Assembly: GCF_039538045.1 (NCBI RefSeq)
Contig: NZ_BAABBQ010000001.1
Span: forward strand, 2,626,001-2,690,000
From: Sphingomonas swuensis
GTDB lineage: Bacteria > Pseudomonadota > Alphaproteobacteria > Sphingomonadales > Sphingomonadaceae
DNA: 64,000 nt
Direction: 5' to 3'
The position numbers and the translations under genes are program-made. Shown here piece after piece: positions 27,990 to 37,196 of the stretch (its first letter is position 1; every line of letters begins with the position of its first letter). A model generated the notes under the pieces. That model worked only from the letters and a program-made list of their open reading frames with translations, did not search any database and was not told the origin of the DNA.

Positions 27990-29078
27990 ATGGCCAGTAC
28001 CGCCACCCTCGAAAAGGGCCCGCTCGGTTTCGACAATCCGATGGGCACCGACGGCTTCGAGTTCGTCGAATATGCCGCGCCCGATCCCCAGCTGCTGCGC
28101 GACCTGTTCGCCAAGCTCGGCTTCCCGGCCATCGCCCGCCACAAGAGCCAGGACATCACCCTCCACCGCCAGGGCGACATCAACTTCCTGATCAACGCGC
28201 ATGACGAGAGCCACGCCGCCGACTTCTCGGCCGAGCACGGCCCGTCGGCCGTCGCCATGGCCTTCCGGGTCAAGGACGCCGCTGCCGCCCATGCCCGCGC
28301 GCTCGAACTCGGCGCCACCGACGTCACCGCCAAGGGCCTCGGCTGGCCCGCGATCGAGGGCATCGGCGGCTCTTTGCTCTATCTCGTCGACCGCTATGGC
28401 GACCATGGCGATGCCTATGCCGACAGCTTCGACTATCTGCCGGGCTATGAGGAAGCGATGCAGGCCTCGGCCAGCTGCCTCACCTATCTCGACCACCTCA
28501 CCCACAACGTCCAGCGCGGCCGGATGGTGGTCTGGGCCGACTTCTACGAGAAGCTCTTCAACTTCCGCGAGATCCGCTACTTCGACATCGAGGGCAAGGT
28601 CACCGGCCTCTTCTCCAAGGCGATGACCAGCCCCTGCGGCAAGATCCGCATCCCCCTGAACGAGAGCCAGGACGACAAGAGCCAGATCGAGGAGTTCCTC
28701 CGCGAGTATAAGGGCGAGGGCATCCAGCACATCGCGCTCGGCACCACCGACATCTACAAGAGCGTCGACATCCTCTCCTCGCGCGGCATCCCCTTCCAGG
28801 ACACGATCGACACCTATTACGACCTGCTCGACGAGCGGGTGAAGGGCCATGGCGAGCCCCTCGACGAACTGAAGAAGCGCAAGATCCTCGTCGACGGCGC
28901 CCCGACCGAAGGCCAGGGCCTGCTGCTCCAGATCTTCACCCAGAACGTCATCGGCCCGATCTTCTACGAGCTCATCCAGCGCAAGGGGAACGAGGGCTTC
29001 GGCGAGGGCAACTTCAAGGCGCTGTTCGAGTCGATCGAACTGGACCAGATCCGGCGAGGCGTGATCAGCGCGGACTAA
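27990..29078 (+). CDS. hpd: 4-hydroxyphenylpyruvate dioxygenase
   Basis: This 362-residue Fe(II) enzyme converts 4-hydroxyphenylpyruvate, the transamination product of Tyr, to homogentisate. Iron ligands are His169 (LDHLTHNV), His247 (GIQHIAL) and Glu327 (FYELIQRKG). An AAGGAG site six bases before ATG 27990 fixes the start; an ATG two codons earlier is too close. It follows phhB divergently. Together with phhA/phhB it takes Phe to homogentisate, but the later steps (hmgA, maiA, fahA) are not in the window. Confidence 0.96.
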   Translation: MASTATLEKGPLGFDNPMGTDGFEFVEYAAPDPQLLRDLFAKLGFPAIARHKSQDITLHRQGDINFLINAHDESHAADFSAEHGPSAVAMAFRVKDAAAAHARALELGATDVTAKGLGWPAIEGIGGSLLYLVDRYGDHGDAYADSFDYLPGYEEAMQASASCLTYLDHLTHNVQRGRMVVWADFYEKLFNFREIRYFDIEGKVTGLFSKAMTSPCGKIRIPLNESQDDKSQIEEFLREYKGEGIQHIALGTTDIYKSVDILSSRGIPFQDTIDTYYDLLDERVKGHGEPLDELKKRKILVDGAPTEGQGLLLQIFTQNVIGPIFYELIQRKGNEGFGEGNFKALFESIELDQIRRGVISAD

Positions 29079-29086
29079 GGGACAAG

Positions 29087-29149
29087 GTTCGTCCTGAGCG
29101 AAGTCGAAGGACAGATGACAGCAGTGCTTCGACTTCGCTCAGCACGAAC
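29087..29149. repeat. REP-like inverted repeat
   Basis: Two 23-base arms (29087-29109 and 29127-29149) are reverse complements with a single mismatch, separated by 17 bases. Each arm contains CTGAGCGAAGTCGAAG or its complement, a repeat sequence I recognise as common between genes in sphingomonad-type genomes. It lies between hpd and the thiolase gene and can fold as a long hairpin, possibly ending the hpd transcript. Confidence 0.8.
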
Positions 29150-29164
29150 GAGAATGGGTTGAAA

Positions 29165-30367
29165 ATGTCCGACGCCTTCATCTGCGACTACATCCGCACC
29201 CCGATCGGCCGCTACGGCGGCGCGCTCAGCTCGGTCCGTGCCGACGATCTCGCCGCCATCCCGGTCCGTGCGCTGAAGGATCGCAACGAGGGCGTCGACT
29301 GGGCCGCGCTCGACGACATCATTCTCGGCTGCGCCAATCAGGCCGGCGAGGACAATCGCAACCTCTCGCGCATGGCTGGCCTCCTCGCCGGCCTCCCCCA
29401 GGACAGTGGCGGCGTGACCCTCAACCGCCTGTGCGGCTCGGGCCTCGACGCGGTCGCAATGGCTGCCCGGACGATCCGCTCGGGCGAGGCCGATCTCATC
29501 ATCGCCGGCGGCTCCGAAAGCATGAGCCGCGCGCCTTTCGTCCTGCCCAAGGCGCAGTCCGCCTTCGACCGCAACGCGGAAATCTACGACACCACCATCG
29601 GCTGGCGCTTCGTCAATCCCAAGCTCCGCGACGCCTATGGCGACGACACCATGCCGAGCACGGCCGAGAACGTCGCCGACGACTTCAAGGTCAGTCGCGA
29701 GGACCAGGACGCCTTCGCTCACCGCAGCCAGGAGAAGGCTTCCGCCGCGCAGGCAAACGGCCGTCTCGCCGCAGAGATCGTCGGGGTCGAGATCGCCGGC
29801 CGCAAGGGCGAGACGACTACCGTCGATCGCGACGAGCATCCGCGCCTGACCGGCCTCGACAAGCTGGCGGCGTTGAAGCCGATCGTCCGCAAGGACGGCA
29901 CCGTCACCGCCGGCAACGCCAGCGGCGTGAACGACGGCGCCGCCGCCCTGCTGATTGCCTCGGAGGAAGCGGTGAAGCGCTTCGGCCTGACGCCCAGGGC
30001 GCGGGTCCTCGGGGCCGCGGTCGCGGGCGTCCCCCCACGCATCATGGGCATCGGCCCCGCGCCTGCCACCACCAAGCTCATCAAACGGCTCGGCCTCACC
30101 CTCGACCAGCTCGACGTCATCGAGTTGAACGAAGCCTTCGCCGCGCAAGGCCTCGCCGTCCTGCGCGAGCTCGGTCTTCCCGATGACGACGCGCGCGTGA
30201 ACCCCAACGGCGGGGCGATCGCGCTCGGTCATCCGCTCGGCATGAGCGGCGCGCGTCTCGCCGGAACCGCCGCCCTCGAGCTTGAACGCACCGGCGGCCG
30301 CTATGCGCTCGCCACCATGTGCATCGGCGTCGGACAGGGAATCGCGCTGGTCGTCGAGCGCATCTAG
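29165..30367 (+). CDS. pcaF: 3-oxoadipyl-CoA/acetyl-CoA acyltransferase (thiolase)
   Basis: The 400-residue thiolase has the catalytic Cys in LNRLCGSGLDAVAMA (about Cys90), the His in GHPLGMSGAR and the second Cys in ATMCIGVGQG. The IRTPIGRYGGALSSVRADDLA start is closest to the 3-oxoadipyl-CoA thiolase (PcaF/PaaJ) subgroup of aromatic degradation. The start is ATG 29165 rather than the TTG two codons before. Acetoacetyl-CoA thiolase activity cannot be excluded. Confidence 0.85.
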   Translation: MSDAFICDYIRTPIGRYGGALSSVRADDLAAIPVRALKDRNEGVDWAALDDIILGCANQAGEDNRNLSRMAGLLAGLPQDSGGVTLNRLCGSGLDAVAMAARTIRSGEADLIIAGGSESMSRAPFVLPKAQSAFDRNAEIYDTTIGWRFVNPKLRDAYGDDTMPSTAENVADDFKVSREDQDAFAHRSQEKASAAQANGRLAAEIVGVEIAGRKGETTTVDRDEHPRLTGLDKLAALKPIVRKDGTVTAGNASGVNDGAAALLIASEEAVKRFGLTPRARVLGAAVAGVPPRIMGIGPAPATTKLIKRLGLTLDQLDVIELNEAFAAQGLAVLRELGLPDDDARVNPNGGAIALGHPLGMSGARLAGTAALELERTGGRYALATMCIGVGQGIALVVERI

Positions 30368-30464
30368 TTCGACCGCCCCTTCCCCTCCAGGGGAGGTGTC
30401 AGCGTGGCTGACGGAAGCGGGCTTGGCCTTGCGGATTGATCGGAAGCGGCCAATCTCTCGAGCG

Positions 30465-30905
30465 ATGCCCGATCCCGACGCCATTCGCGCCGTCCTCGCC
30501 GACGTCCCCGATCCCGAGATCCCGGCCGTCTCGGTGGTCGAACTCGGAATCGTGCGCGACGTTTCGGCGGAGCGCGTGGTCATCACCCCCACCTACTCGG
30601 GCTGCCCCGCGACGCTCTTCATCGAGCAATCGATCCGCGCCGCGCTCGACGCCGCCGGCTATCGCAGCACCGCCATCGAGACTGTCATCAGCCCGCCCTG
30701 GACGACCGAGTGGATCACCCCTGAGGGCCGCGACAAGCTGCGCCGCTACGGCATCGCCCCGCCCGAACCGTCGGGTGAAGTCCATTGCCCGCAGTGCGGC
30801 TCGGGTGAGGTCGAGGAGGTCAGCCGCTTCGGATCGACCCCGTGCAAGAGCCAGTGGCGCTGCCGCGACTGCCTCGAACCGTTCGATCGCTTCAAATGCC
30901 ACTGA
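30465..30905 (+). CDS. paaD: PaaD-like phenylacetyl-CoA epoxidase subunit
   Basis: The 146-residue protein has an N-terminal MIP18/DUF59 domain (VPDPEIPAVSVVELGIVRDV; TPTYSGCPAT) and a C-terminal zinc ribbon (HCPQCGS ... STPCKSQWRCRDC). Both are the defining parts of PaaD, thought to help assemble the Fe-S reductase of the PaaABCE epoxidase. It begins 97 bases after the thiolase stop. None of paaABCE is in the window, so PaaD is isolated here. Confidence 0.88.
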   Translation: MPDPDAIRAVLADVPDPEIPAVSVVELGIVRDVSAERVVITPTYSGCPATLFIEQSIRAALDAAGYRSTAIETVISPPWTTEWITPEGRDKLRRYGIAPPEPSGEVHCPQCGSGEVEEVSRFGSTPCKSQWRCRDCLEPFDRFKCH

Positions 30906-31052
30906 CAGCCTCCCCATTGCGAGAGGCCTTGAAAAGTAGGATTTCGCCTGATTTAAGTACCTGAGCGGTTAGCCGCGCGTCGCTTCAGATCAAGGGAGAA
31001 CAAGCGCTTCGGGACCGTCTCACAGTGGGAACTTGGGTAACTTCGCTGTGGC
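30906..31052. other. Short gap between convergent genes with possible small transcript
   Basis: TTGAAA (about 30930) and TTTAAG (about 30953), 17 bases apart, resemble a weak sigma-70 promoter reading right. They are followed by the small hairpin GCGG-TTAG-CCGC (30965-30976). ATTTAAGT plus CGGTTAGCCG recurs from the Crp/Fnr upstream region. No open frame is convincing. Confidence 0.3.
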
Positions 31053-31967
31053 CTACGAACCACATTGGCCACGATTCAGCAGTTTCTGGTCGGCTAGTAC
31101 GAGCGCTACCATCGCCTCGACGACCGAGGCACCGCGGATCCCGACGCAGGGGTCGTGCCGCCCGCCGATCCCGATGCTGCTGGTCGGCTTAAAGGCCGCG
31201 CGCAGCCTGATCGGCTGGCCGGTCGCGATGCCGCCGTCGATCCCGCTCTCCGCCATCGCCGCTTGGCTCGCCCGGCCGCTGGCCCGCCCCGCTGCGAAGC
31301 CCTCGCCGATCTCGACGCCCTTGACCGCGTTGATCCCCATCACCGCCGCCGCGAGTTCCGCGTCGAGCTTGGCGTAGATGGGTGCGCCCCAGCCCGCGGG
31401 CACGCCCCTGGCGACGCACTCGATCACCGCACCCAGACTGTCCTGGTCGGCCCGTGCCGCGTCGAGCATCGCCTCCCACCGATCCGGGTCGGGCTCGCCC
31501 CCGATCTCCGCCACGCGCGCGGTGACCGTCACCTCGGGAATGACCAGCCGCGCGACCGCTCCCGCGGCGACCCGCATCGCCGTCTCGCGCGCGCTCGCCC
31601 GGCCCCCACCGCGCGGGTCTCGGAAGCCATATTTGAAGTCGTAGGCCGCATCGGCATGCCCGACGCGCGGCGGCAGGCCGGCATAGTCCTTCGACCGCTG
31701 GTCGACATTCTCGATCATCATCGCGATCGGCGTGCCGGTGGTCCGTCCCTCGTACAGCCCCGACAGGATCCGCACCCGGTCTGGCTCCTGCCGCGGCGAG
31801 ACGTTGCGTCCCGTCCCCGGTCGCCGGGCATCGAGGAAGCGCTGGACATGCGCGTCGTCGAGGTTGAGCCCCGGCGGGCATCCGTCGACCACCACCCCGA
31901 TCGCCGGCCCGTGGCTCTCGCCCCAGGTGGTGAAGCGGAAGAGGCGCCCGAAGCTGTTCCAGCTCAT
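31053..31967 (-). CDS. aroC: Chorismate synthase, compact form
   Basis: This FMN-dependent enzyme makes chorismate from EPSP, the last common step to Trp, Phe and Tyr. The three family signatures are present: [34 protein letters not shown] and [18 protein letters not shown]. The catalytic His residues lie in GESHG and VGHAD. At 304 residues it is about 50 shorter than usual. The RPGHADYTY-type loop is trimmed, the SNNAGGILGGISTGQ FMN loop is reduced to [13 protein letters not shown], and the insertion before GRHDPC is missing. The frame is intact. It is the last gene of the trp-aro operon, overlapping aroA by 4 bases. Confidence 0.88.
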   Translation of the reverse strand: MSWNSFGRLFRFTTWGESHGPAIGVVVDGCPPGLNLDDAHVQRFLDARRPGTGRNVSPRQEPDRVRILSGLYEGRTTGTPIAMMIENVDQRSKDYAGLPPRVGHADAAYDFKYGFRDPRGGGRASARETAMRVAAGAVARLVIPEVTVTARVAEIGGEPDPDRWEAMLDAARADQDSLGAVIECVARGVPAGWGAPIYAKLDAELAAAVMGINAVKGVEIGEGFAAGRASGRASQAAMAESGIDGGIATGQPIRLRAAFKPTSSIGIGGRHDPCVGIRGASVVEAMVALVLADQKLLNRGQCGS

Positions 31968-33253
31968 TGCGCCACCTCCTCGATCCGGGCACCGATCCCG
32001 CGCATCGCCTCGCGGAAGGTCGGGAAGCTGGTCGCGATCATGTCGGCCTCGTCGACCGTGACCGGCTGCTCGGCGGCAAGTCCGAGCACGAGATGGCTCA
32101 TCGCGATCCGGTGATCGCCTTCGGTCCTGACCTCCGCCCCGCCGCGGATCGGGCCGCCGTCGATCACCAGCGCGTCACCCTCGGACCGCGCCGCGACCCC
32201 GCAGGCGGCAAGCCCCTCGGCCATGAGTGACAGCCGGTCGCTCTCCTTGTGGCGGAGTTCGTCGAGCCCCTCGATCCGTGTCTCCCCGCGCGCGCCGGCG
32301 GCGACCACCGCCAGGATGGGGATCTCGTCGACCATCGAGGGGATTTCCTCGGGCGTGAACTCGGCCCCGAACAGCGGGCCGAAGCGCACCCGCACGTCGC
32401 CGATCGTCTCGCCCGACTGGCCGCGGATGTTGCTCATCGCGAGGTCCGCGCCCATCCGCTGAAGCGCCATCACGAAGCCCGAGCGATGCGGGTTGAGGAG
32501 CATGTTCTCGACCCGCACCTCCGACCCCGGGACGATCGCCGCCGCGCCGAGCGCGAAGGCCGCCGAGGAAGGATCGCCGGCGACGCTGACCAGCCGTCCG
32601 GACAGCGATCGCTGGCTGCCGAGCCGGACCGTTCCGCCGCTCCGCTCCACCGCCACCCCGAACTCGGCGAGCATGATCTCGCTATGGTCGCGGCTCGGCA
32701 CCGGCTCGCTGACCTCGACCGGCTGGTCGGTTCCGAGCCCGGCGAGCAGCACCGCCGACTTGACCTGCGCGCTGGCCGGCACGTTGACGTGGGCGATCCC
32801 GCGCGTGACCGGTCCCGCGACCGTCAACGGCAGTGTGTCACCGCCTTCGAAGCGCGCGCCCATCGCCTCGAGGGGGCCGCGGACCCGCCGCATTGGCCGC
32901 TTCGACAACGAGGCGTCGCCGGTGAAGGTCGCGCGCACGCCCTGACCCGCCGCCGCGCCCATCAGCAACCGCACCGAAGTCCCGCTGTTGCCGCAGTCGA
33001 TCGACGCGTCGGGAGACCGCCACGGCCCGCCGATCACCCGCCAGCGCCCGGGTCCGAACCGCTCCACCCGCGCGCCGAATGCCCGCAGCGCCGCGGCGGT
33101 GGCGAGCACGTCCTCGCTCTCGAGCAGTCCCGCGATCACCGTCTCGCCCGTCGCCAGCGCGCCAAGGATCAGCGCCCGATGCGACTGCGACTTGTCACCG
33201 GGAACGACGAACCGGCCGGTAAGGGCCTCGCCCTGACGGGCGCGCAGCCTCAC
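31964..33253 (-). CDS. aroA: EPSP synthase (3-phosphoshikimate 1-carboxyvinyltransferase)
   Basis: This 429-residue enzyme joins shikimate-3-phosphate and PEP. The signatures [33 protein letters not shown] and [16 protein letters not shown] are complete. It starts with GTG at 33253 in a GTGA overlap with the DAHP synthase gene. In related genomes aroA usually sits near cmk and rpsA; here it is inside a trp-aro operon, which is unusual. Confidence 0.94.
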   Translation of the reverse strand: MRLRARQGEALTGRFVVPGDKSQSHRALILGALATGETVIAGLLESEDVLATAAALRAFGARVERFGPGRWRVIGGPWRSPDASIDCGNSGTSVRLLMGAAAGQGVRATFTGDASLSKRPMRRVRGPLEAMGARFEGGDTLPLTVAGPVTRGIAHVNVPASAQVKSAVLLAGLGTDQPVEVSEPVPSRDHSEIMLAEFGVAVERSGGTVRLGSQRSLSGRLVSVAGDPSSAAFALGAAAIVPGSEVRVENMLLNPHRSGFVMALQRMGADLAMSNIRGQSGETIGDVRVRFGPLFGAEFTPEEIPSMVDEIPILAVVAAGARGETRIEGLDELRHKESDRLSLMAEGLAACGVAARSEGDALVIDGGPIRGGAEVRTEGDHRIAMSHLVLGLAAEQPVTVDEADMIATSFPTFREAMRGIGARIEEVAQ

Positions 33254-34338
33254 GCCGCGTCCCGCTGGCTCAGCGCCTCGACGAAGGCGCGGACCGTGCT
33301 CGCGGCCTGGCGCGGGTTGAGCCTCGGGTCACAGGCGCTGGTCCAGCCCATGCCCTCGTCGCTTCCGCTGCACTCGGCGACGTCCTCGGGCGTCATCTCG
33401 AGGTGAAGCCCGCCGGCATGCACGCCTTCGCTCCGCGCGATGGCGACGAAGTCGCGCACTTCGCGAAGCACCGCATCCATCCGCCGGACCTTGCGCGCGC
33501 CGCCCCGCTCGGTGTTGCCGTGAAGCGGATCGCTGACCCACAAGGGCGTCCGCCCATCCTGGCGAAGCGCTCGCATCAGCCCCGGGAGTCGAGCGCCGAT
33601 CATCGTGCCCATGCGCACGATCAGGGTCAGCCGCCCCGGCTCATGATGTGGATCGAGCCGGTCCGCCAGTTGCCGCAGTTCGTCGGCCTCGATGACGCCG
33701 AGCTTGACCCCGAGCGGATTGTCGATCCCCGCGGCAAAGGCGACATGCGCCCCGTCCGGCTGCCGGCTGCGCTCGCCGAGCCACAGGAAATGAGCCGACC
33801 CGCTCCACCAGCGACCATCGCCCGAGCGCCGGACGAGCGCCTGCTCGTAGGGCAGCAGCAGGGCCTCGTGACTGGTGAACAGCCGAGGCGGAAGCTTGCC
33901 GACGATGGCCCGGCTGTGCGCAAGCGCGGTGCGCATCCGCTCGGGATCGGGCTCGAGGTCATCCCGGCCGTTGACGATTTCACCGCGCCAGACCCGACCC
34001 TCGACTGTCCTTGGCTTGGCGAACTGTCCGGCAATCCGGGCGATCGTCACCGCCGGCAGCGGAAGCTGCTCCGCCAGCGTGTCGAACAGGGAGCCCAGCC
34101 CGGCAAGGTCGGGCTCGGCGAAGGTCTCGGCGCAATCGCCGCCCTGGAGCAGCAGCGCCCGACCCGCGGCGGCCTCGGCGAGCAGTTGACGGAGCCGTTC
34201 GACATCGTCGCGGCGGACCAGCGGGTCGGCTTTCGCAAGATCGGCCTCGACCGCCGACAGCGCGGCGGCATCGGCATAGTCCGGCTGCTGCGCCGCAGGG
34301 GTGCCACGCCAGATTGCCGGATGCCAGCCGTCGCTCAT
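33250..34338 (-). CDS. Class II DAHP synthase, compact form
   Basis: This 362-residue enzyme would start the shikimate pathway by joining PEP and erythrose-4-phosphate. The class II motifs LLQGGDCAE, IAGQFAKPRT, FTSHEALLLPYE and SDPLHGNTERGG are present. The four metal ligands can be assigned as Cys69, His273, Glu314 (LHLEMTP) and Asp337 (CDPRLNPRQ). It is about 100 residues shorter than typical class II enzymes (about 460). In the M. tuberculosis enzyme the extra N-terminal and helix-2 insertions bind Trp and Phe. Loss of such insertions would predict weaker feedback inhibition (inference). It resembles the short PhzC-like forms. Confidence 0.88.
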   Translation of the reverse strand: MSDGWHPAIWRGTPAAQQPDYADAAALSAVEADLAKADPLVRRDDVERLRQLLAEAAAGRALLLQGGDCAETFAEPDLAGLGSLFDTLAEQLPLPAVTIARIAGQFAKPRTVEGRVWRGEIVNGRDDLEPDPERMRTALAHSRAIVGKLPPRLFTSHEALLLPYEQALVRRSGDGRWWSGSAHFLWLGERSRQPDGAHVAFAAGIDNPLGVKLGVIEADELRQLADRLDPHHEPGRLTLIVRMGTMIGARLPGLMRALRQDGRTPLWVSDPLHGNTERGGARKVRRMDAVLREVRDFVAIARSEGVHAGGLHLEMTPEDVAECSGSDEGMGWTSACDPRLNPRQAASTVRAFVEALSQRDAA

Positions 34339-35214
34339 TCAGGCACCGAGCGCCTTGCCGAGCTCGACCTGGCCCTGCTCGAGGCCCGAGGCGGGGATGG
34401 TCGCGGTGGCGGGATCGCCGATCTCCTGCAGCCGCTCGAGGATCGCCGAAGCGGCGTCGAGATCGTCCATGCCCTTGATCGAGATCCCCCGAGTCAGCGT
34501 GACGTGCGCCTGCTCGACCCCCTGCGCGCCGGCGGCGAGGATGGCCCTGGTCGGCGCCTCGTCCGCGACGAGCGCGAGCAGCACCGGGCTGACATAATCG
34601 GGCTTGAGCAGTTCAAGCGCCTGCGGTGGAAGGAGGTTCTCGGTCATCGCCGTACGCGCGGTCGGGGCGAGACAGTTGATCCGGACATTGTTCTTTGCGC
34701 CCTCGATCGCGAGGGTCTGCATCAGCCCGACCAGCGCCATCTTCGCGGCACCGTAATTGCTCTGGCCAAAGTTGCCGTAGAGTCCGCTCGAGCTGGTGGT
34801 CATGACAATGCGGCCATAATTGCGCTCGCGCATGCCGTCCCACACCGCCTTGGTGCAGATGACGCTGCCCATCAGGTGGACGTCGACCACCAGCCGGAAC
34901 TCGTCGAGACTCATCTTGGCGAAGCTCTTGTCGCGCAGGATGCCGGCATTGTTGACGAGGATGTCGACCGTTCCGGCCCGTGAGACCATCTCGGACACCG
35001 CCGCCTCGTCGGTGACGCTGGCGCCCGCCGCATCGGCCTTGCCGCCCGCGGCACGGATTTCCTCGACCACCGCTTCGGCCTGCCCGAGGCTCTGCGGGAT
35101 ATCGTTGACGATGACCCTGGCCCCGGCCCGCGCCAGCAGCAGCGCATGGGTCCGACCGAGCCCGCCGCCGGCCCCGGTAACGATGGCGGTGCGTCCTTCA
35201 AGCGAAACGGCCAT
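34339..35214 (-). CDS. SDR-family NAD(P)-dependent oxidoreductase
   Basis: The 291-residue short-chain dehydrogenase has the NAD(P) motif TGAGGGLGRTHALLLARAGA, NNAG, and catalytic Ser-Tyr-Lys (SSSGLYGNFGQSNYGAAK). It is closest in style to the (3R)-hydroxyacyl-CoA dehydrogenase part of multifunctional enzyme type 2 rather than to shikimate dehydrogenase (AroE), which has a different fold. It sits between trpA and the DAHP synthase gene with almost no spacing, so it is cotranscribed with aromatic amino acid genes. Its role there is unexplained. Confidence 0.85.
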   Translation of the reverse strand: MAVSLEGRTAIVTGAGGGLGRTHALLLARAGARVIVNDIPQSLGQAEAVVEEIRAAGGKADAAGASVTDEAAVSEMVSRAGTVDILVNNAGILRDKSFAKMSLDEFRLVVDVHLMGSVICTKAVWDGMRERNYGRIVMTTSSSGLYGNFGQSNYGAAKMALVGLMQTLAIEGAKNNVRINCLAPTARTAMTENLLPPQALELLKPDYVSPVLLALVADEAPTRAILAAGAQGVEQAHVTLTRGISIKGMDDLDAASAILERLQEIGDPATATIPASGLEQGQVELGKALGA

Positions 35215-35217
35215 GGC

Positions 35218-36018
35218 TCAACCCTTCATCTGTTCGAGGAGGCCAGTAGCGCCCTTCATCGCGCTGACAAGATTGGCGAGCGCGTGCCCGTCGGCCCCGC
35301 ACTTGACCAGCGCCGAGCCGGCGATCACCCCCGCCGCCCCGCTGGCCAGCGCCTGGCCGACCTGCGCGGGCGTCGAGATTCCGAAGCCGAGCACCGGCGG
35401 CGGCGCGCCCGCCTCGGCGAGGCCGGCGAACAGCCGGTCATGGTCGAGGCTCAGCCCCTCGCTGGTGCCGGTCACCCCGGCCCGCGCGACGCAATAGGTG
35501 TAGCCGCCCGACAGCTCGGCGATCCTTGCAAGCACCGGCGGCGGGGTATTGGGTGCCGCGATCATGACGAGGTCGAGCCCTGCCGCTCGTGCCGCCGCGC
35601 TGTAGGGTTCGGCCTCGAGGCTGGGCACGTCGGCGACCAGGATCGAGTCCGCGCCCGCCTCCGCCGCGTCGGCCATGAAGCGATCGCGCCCGCGCGCGGC
35701 GAGCAGATTGGCATAGGTGAGGATCCCGATCGGGATCGCCGGGTGCCGAGCGCGGAGCCGGGCGATGAGGGTGAAGCTGTCGTCCACCCGCATTCCGTTC
35801 TTCAGCGCGCGGTCCGCCGCGGCCTGGATCACCGGGCCATCCGCGACCGGGTCGCTGAACGGGATGCCGACCTCGATCATGTCGGCGCCGGCCTCGACCA
35901 GCGTGTCGAGCAGCTGCGCGCTCGTCTCCATGTCAGGGTCGCCAAGCATCAGGAAGCCGCCGAACGCGCCTTCGCCGCGCTGCTTCAGCCGAGCGAACAT
36001 CTCGTCGTAGCGGCTCAC
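35218..36018 (-). CDS. trpA: Tryptophan synthase alpha chain
   Basis: The 266-residue TIM barrel cleaves indole-3-glycerol phosphate. Key residues are Glu in [17 protein letters not shown] and Asp in [12 protein letters not shown]; the substrate phosphate site VIAGSALVK is present. It starts with GTG at 36018 and overlaps trpB by 4 bases. It is followed after 3 bases by the SDR gene. Confidence 0.96.
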   Translation of the reverse strand: MSRYDEMFARLKQRGEGAFGGFLMLGDPDMETSAQLLDTLVEAGADMIEVGIPFSDPVADGPVIQAAADRALKNGMRVDDSFTLIARLRARHPAIPIGILTYANLLAARGRDRFMADAAEAGADSILVADVPSLEAEPYSAAARAAGLDLVMIAAPNTPPPVLARIAELSGGYTYCVARAGVTGTSEGLSLDHDRLFAGLAEAGAPPPVLGFGISTPAQVGQALASGAAGVIAGSALVKCGADGHALANLVSAMKGATGLLEQMKG

Positions 36019-37196
36019 GCTGCGTCCTCCTTCAGCAGCTTGACCGCGCTTGCCATGTCCTTGTCGCCGCGGCCCGAGAGATTGACGACGATTACCATTT
36101 CGCGCTGCGCCTCTCGGGCGAGCTTGATGGCGTGGGCGATCGCATGGGCACTCTCGAACGCCGGAATGATCCCCTCCGACCGGGCGAGTGCTTGGAAGGC
36201 GCCGAGCGCCTCGTCATCGGTCACGCCGACATAGTCCGCCCGCCCGCTCTCCTTGAGCCAGGCATGCTCGGGCCCGACCCCCGGATAGTCGAGTCCGGCC
36301 GAGACCGACCAGGTGTCGGCGATCTGCCCGTCGCTGTCCTGGAGCAGCAGCGTCTCGGTCCCGTGGAGGATCCCGACCGTGCCCTTGAGGATGGTCGCGC
36401 CATGCTCCTCGCCGTTGAGACCCTTGCCGGCCGCCTCGGTCCCGACCAGCCGAACGCCCTCGTCGTCGACGAATTCGGCGAACATGCCGATCGCGTTCGA
36501 ACCGCCACCGACGCAGGCGAGGACCACGTCAGGCAGGCGGCCCTCGGCTTCGATCACCTGCGCCCGCGCCTCCTTGCCGATCACCCGCTGGAACTGGCGG
36601 ACCATGGTCGGGAACGGGTGCGGGCCGGCGGCGGTGCCGAGCAGGTAATGGGTGTGCGGGAAGCTCGCGGTCCAGTCGCGCAGCGCCTCATTCACTGCGT
36701 CTTTGAGCGTCCGGCCGCCGGCGGTCACCGGAATGACCTTCGCCCCCATCAGCTCCATCCGGAACACGTTCAGCTGCTGCCGGGCGACATCGTCGGCGCC
36801 CATGTAGACCTCGGTCTCGAGCCCGAACAGCGCGCCGGCGAGCGCGGTCGCGACGCCGTGCTGTCCCGCCCCGGTCTCGGCAATCAGCCGGGTCTTGCCC
36901 ATCCGTTTGGCGAGGAGGGCCTGGCCGAGCACCTGGTTGGTCTTGTGCGCGCCGCCGTGGAGCAGGTCCTCGCGCTTGAGGTAGATCCGCGCCGGACTGT
37001 CGCCTGCCAGGTTGCGGCACAGCGTCAGCGGGGTCGGGCGACCGGCGTAGGTGGCGAGCAGCCCATCGAGTTCGGCGCGGAAGGCCGGATCGGCCTCGGC
37101 TTCGAGGAACGCACCTTCCAATTGCTCCAGCGCCGGAACCAGGATCTCGGGCACGTAGCAGCCGCCGAAGCGGCCAAAGCGTCCGTCATGCTTCAT
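36015..37196 (-). CDS. trpB: Tryptophan synthase beta chain
   Basis: The 393-residue PLP enzyme condenses indole and serine. The PLP lysine is in [18 protein letters not shown], the phosphate-binding loop is [11 protein letters not shown], and the substrate loop is [12 protein letters not shown]. It overlaps the end of trpCF by 11 bases and trpA by 4, so translation of all three is coupled. Confidence 0.97.
   Translation of the reverse strand: MKHDGRFGRFGGCYVPEILVPALEQLEGAFLEAEADPAFRAELDGLLATYAGRPTPLTLCRNLAGDSPARIYLKREDLLHGGAHKTNQVLGQALLAKRMGKTRLIAETGAGQHGVATALAGALFGLETEVYMGADDVARQQLNVFRMELMGAKVIPVTAGGRTLKDAVNEALRDWTASFPHTHYLLGTAAGPHPFPTMVRQFQRVIGKEARAQVIEAEGRLPDVVLACVGGGSNAIGMFAEFVDDEGVRLVGTEAAGKGLNGEEHGATILKGTVGILHGTETLLLQDSDGQIADTWSVSAGLDYPGVGPEHAWLKESGRADYVGVTDDEALGAFQALARSEGIIPAFESAHAIAHAIKLAREAQREMVIVVNLSGRGDKDMASAVKLLKEDAA

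Noticed and set aside
31053..31967. aroC as a pseudogene
   Set aside because: The short length comes from loop-sized losses while the frame and all three signatures are intact, so decay is not shown.
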